Assembly: GCA_025363015.1 (NCBI GenBank) | Contig: JANYEQ010000124.1 | Span: 1-64,000, forward strand | Direction: 5' to 3' | Length of the DNA stretch: 64,000 nt | DNA from: Bacteroidota bacterium | GTDB taxonomy: Bacteria; Bacteroidota; Bacteroidia; B-17B0; Aurantibacillaceae | The notes under the pieces: model-generated | What the model was told of the DNA's origin: nothing | What the model saw: the letters and a program-made list of their open reading frames with translations, nothing else | Database searches by the model: none | Translations under genes and position numbers: made by a program | Part shown: piece by piece, positions 62,270 to 64,000 of the stretch | Numbering within the stretch: position 1 is the stretch's first letter | Layout: every line of letters begins with the position of its first letter

Positions 62270-63772
62270 TTAATTACTCTTATTTTTAATGTATTTACTT
62301 ATATATTTTTCTGTTGGCATTAAGCTGCGCTGAATGCGGCTAGCGTAATTTATGGAGTCAATTATTTCTTTTTGTTTGTCTTCTAATAATAATTTTTGTT
62401 TAACAACTAAGGTATTTGCCTTTTGTTTTTGTTTAAAATTAATAATGCCAATAATTAAAAATATAGCTAATAAAATAGAAGCAATAATCACAACTAAATT
62501 AATTTGTTTTTGTTTTTCGAGTTTAGTTTTTGATAATTGCTGTTCTTTAGCTCTTAGTTGTTCTTGGCTTTGTTTTTCAAATAAAAATTCTTTTTGTGCA
62601 ATGCCTCTCAACTGTTCTTCCTGCTTTAAAGATTCATTGAATTTAAAATAAAGTTTAAAGTATTTTAAAGCACTGTCGGAATTATGTTTTTTTTCATACA
62701 CTTGAGAAATAACATTGCAAAGGGTTAAAATAAGTTTACTTTGCCCCTGACTTAACGCTAGGTCATATCCTTTAAATGCATATACTAACGAACTATCAAA
62801 ATTATTTTGATAGTTATAAATACTTGAAATATTTTGATAAACTTCGCATAGGGCAATTTTTCTATCGGTTTTTAAATTTAATTTTTCTGCTTCTTTTGCA
62901 AGTACAAAGGCTTGAGCATACTCTTTTTTGTTAATTAGTATTCCTCCTTTATTATTTAATGCAATAGAATAATGAAACTCATCCTTTGCAATAGAAGATA
63001 TTTTTAAAGCTAAATCGAGATAATAAATTGCAGAATCAACTTTATTTATCATTCCATAGGCGGTGGAAAAATCAATATAAATACCAGCAAGTTGATATTT
63101 ATCTTTATACAATTTACCGTAATTAACAGCTTTATTATAAAATTTTATGGATGTAGGTATGTCTTTTAAATTCATATACGTGTAGCCAATAGATTGTAGA
63201 GACGAAAGGATATTGAAGGTATCTTTTTTTGGCTCAAAATATTCTAAAGCCTTAAAATTATACTCAGCCGATTTTAAATAATTACCCTGTTGAAAATAGA
63301 TTAGACCTATGTTGTAATAAGTTCCAAACTCCTGGGCGGTATCGTTTATAAGTTTGGCAGTATTAATTTTTTCTAAATAATAAAACTCTGCTTTTTTAAA
63401 TTCTCCTAAATTATAATAAATAGCCCCCGTAATATTATTTGATTTTAATAAAACCTTATAATTGTTACTACGTTTAGCATTTTCAATAGCTTTACCAGCA
63501 TAAGCTTTAGCTTTGTTATAATTATTGTCGAAGTAATATATTTTTGATTTTTTAAAATAAGCATCTGCTAAAAAAAATAAATTATTCTGCTGCAAACTCA
63601 ATAATTCTAATTTATTAGCAATAATTAATGCTTGTGGACGATTATTAGTAACTATCGCATCGTACTCACTAATTAATTTTATGTAAGGCAACGAATCATT
63701 TGCGTTTTTTTGCCCTAAACTAATACTGTTTAAACAAAATAAACTTATAAATATGAAAAACCTGATGTACAA
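62270..63772 (-). CDS. TPR membrane protein ending before the PP2C domain (tandem partner)
   Basis: The 500-residue protein starts at TTG and has a signal peptide (1-20), TPR units (about 55-350, for example YYNIGLIYFQQGNYLKSAEY), a transmembrane helix (about 424-446) and a coiled coil. It then has DSINYASRIQRSLMPTEKY (471-489), ending ISKYIKNKSN. The architecture matches the intact TPR/PP2C protein at 9613, but the phosphatase is absent. It has a TAnnTTTG-type element upstream (63787-63794). It heads the leftward run, 24 bases before the second TPR gene. It is probably a sensor or scaffold whose partner is encoded elsewhere. Confidence 0.88.
   Translation of the reverse strand: MYIRFFIFISLFCLNSISLGQKNANDSLPYIKLISEYDAIVTNNRPQALIIANKLELLSLQQNNLFFLADAYFKKSKIYYFDNNYNKAKAYAGKAIENAKRSNNYKVLLKSNNITGAIYYNLGEFKKAEFYYLEKINTAKLINDTAQEFGTYYNIGLIYFQQGNYLKSAEYNFKALEYFEPKKDTFNILSSLQSIGYTYMNLKDIPTSIKFYNKAVNYGKLYKDKYQLAGIYIDFSTAYGMINKVDSAIYYLDLALKISSIAKDEFHYSIALNNKGGILINKKEYAQAFVLAKEAEKLNLKTDRKIALCEVYQNISSIYNYQNNFDSSLVYAFKGYDLALSQGQSKLILTLCNVISQVYEKKHNSDSALKYFKLYFKFNESLKQEEQLRGIAQKEFLFEKQSQEQLRAKEQQLSKTKLEKQKQINLVVIIASILLAIFLIIGIINFKQKQKANTLVVKQKLLLEDKQKEIIDSINYASRIQRSLMPTEKYISKYIKNKSN
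62287..62377 (-). repeat. Direct repeat copy B: 3' end of the second TPR gene
   Basis: This copy of the 91-base block at 60850-60940 encodes the same linker and end of the TPR protein. Five substitutions are present between the two copies. Confidence 0.9.
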
Positions 63773-63786
63773 AATTTTACCTCACT

Positions 63787-63794
63787 CAAATATA
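63787..63794 (-). promoter_or_regulatory. Candidate -7 element for the TPR gene at 62270
   Basis: TATATTTG on the minus strand matches TAnnTTTG exactly, 14 bases before the TTG start at 63772. No clear -33 TTG is seen at the normal spacing. If used, it would drive the eight-gene leftward run. Confidence 0.5.
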
Positions 63795-63864
63795 ACAAAG
63801 TTATGTTAAAAAAATAGTTATTAAAATCCTTTGTAAACCAAAAAAATGAGCTTACTTTTAAGCT

Positions 63865-64000
63865 ATGATTAAAAAATATTTATTACTATTTAGCTTTACT
63901 ATTTTAATGTGTTTTTCTTGTGTAACACATCGTGTGTTTGAAGAAGAACAAACCAAACGCAAAACTTGCGAAACAGAATTAGCTGCCATTAAAAAATCGG
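63865..64000 (+). CDS. Start of an OmpA-type lipoprotein gene (partial)
   Basis: The ORF begins ATGATTAAAAAATATTTATT and runs past the window end. The visible part is MIKKYLLLFSFTILMCFSCV with a lipobox (Cys19), then an EEEQTKRKTCETELAAIKKS coiled-coil region. This N terminus is like that of Bacteroidota OmpA-family lipoproteins whose C-terminal peptidoglycan-binding domain follows later. Only the first 45 codons are seen, so the family call is tentative. It diverges from the TPR gene, with 92 bases between the starts. Confidence 0.6.
   Translation, partial: MIKKYLLLFSFTILMCFSCVTHRVFEEEQTKRKTCETELAAIKKS

Noticed and set aside
60842-63772. TPR genes as simple frameshifted pseudogenes of PP2C phosphatases
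   Set aside because: No PP2C-encoding DNA remains downstream in any frame, both copies end at equivalent positions, and the upstream reading frames are intact.

Overview
This window is chromosomal DNA from a member of the phylum Bacteroidota. The evidence is very AT-rich intergenic DNA, no consistent Shine-Dalgarno sequences, promoter-like TAnnTTTG elements, frequent TTG starts, type IX secretion (T9SS) components and cargo (PorQ, PorP/SprF, type A and type B sorting domains), Y_Y_Y/propeller sensor proteins, LytS/LytTR signalling and a short Bacteroidota-type NuoG. A futalosine-pathway menaquinone gene (mqnC) argues against a typical Flavobacteriaceae member. I cannot name a genus. I saw no rRNA, tRNA, CRISPR array, insertion sequence or prophage; most of the window is ordinary chromosome.

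Layout. 0-9.4 kb: the distal half of a complex I operon (nuoG-H-I-J-K-L-M-N), led by a TonB-C/TPR protein and holding an unannotated 33-codon membrane ORF and two hairpin repeats. 9.6-11.7 kb: a TPR/PP2C (SpoIIE-type) membrane phosphatase. 11.9-20 kb: housekeeping genes (cysS, divIC/ftsB-like, an L,D-transpeptidase, a DUF4296 lipoprotein, trmB, a Tat-type superoxide dismutase, a biotinyl-domain protein, mqnC, an Mla-type ABC pair) and a 45-residue lipoprotein. 20-38 kb: envelope and secretion genes (RND/MMPL exporter, Omp85-like protein, T9SS cargo, LytS/LytTR pair, porQ, an exported DOPA-dioxygenase-like protein, a lone SiaC, a LolA-like protein, a BNR/VPS10 protein, a 1196-residue T9SS type B adhesin with PorP/SprF). 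38-44.6 kb: holB, a MazG-like protein, a decayed PIN toxin, pyrB, a DinB-like protein, DUF420, accD and class I aldolase. 44.6-49.8 kb: a signalling cluster (propeller/PP2C phosphatase, lipoprotein, SiaB-like kinase, SiaC) ending in a strong terminator. 49.8-55.8 kb: a glycosyltransferase, phosphodiesterase, alaS, proC and a paaG-like gene. 55.8-63.8 kb: an uninterrupted leftward run of eight genes, two TPR membrane proteins that lack the PP2C domain their architecture predicts, then acs, ogt, a thioredoxin-like gene, hemB, and a second siaB-siaC pair. The window ends inside an OmpA-type lipoprotein gene.

The most interesting theme is a dispersed SiaA/SiaB/SiaC-type phospho-switch: two SpoIIE phosphatases, two GHKL-like SiaB kinases and three SiaC phosphoproteins, with no diguanylate cyclase (the Pseudomonas output) in the window. 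One cluster keeps the phosphatase-kinase-target order with an extracytoplasmic propeller sensor. The other is headed by two TPR proteins that stop just before the phosphatase domain and whose gene ends are nearly identical in DNA. Several nested palindromic intergenic elements and a decayed toxin gene are the other unusual content.
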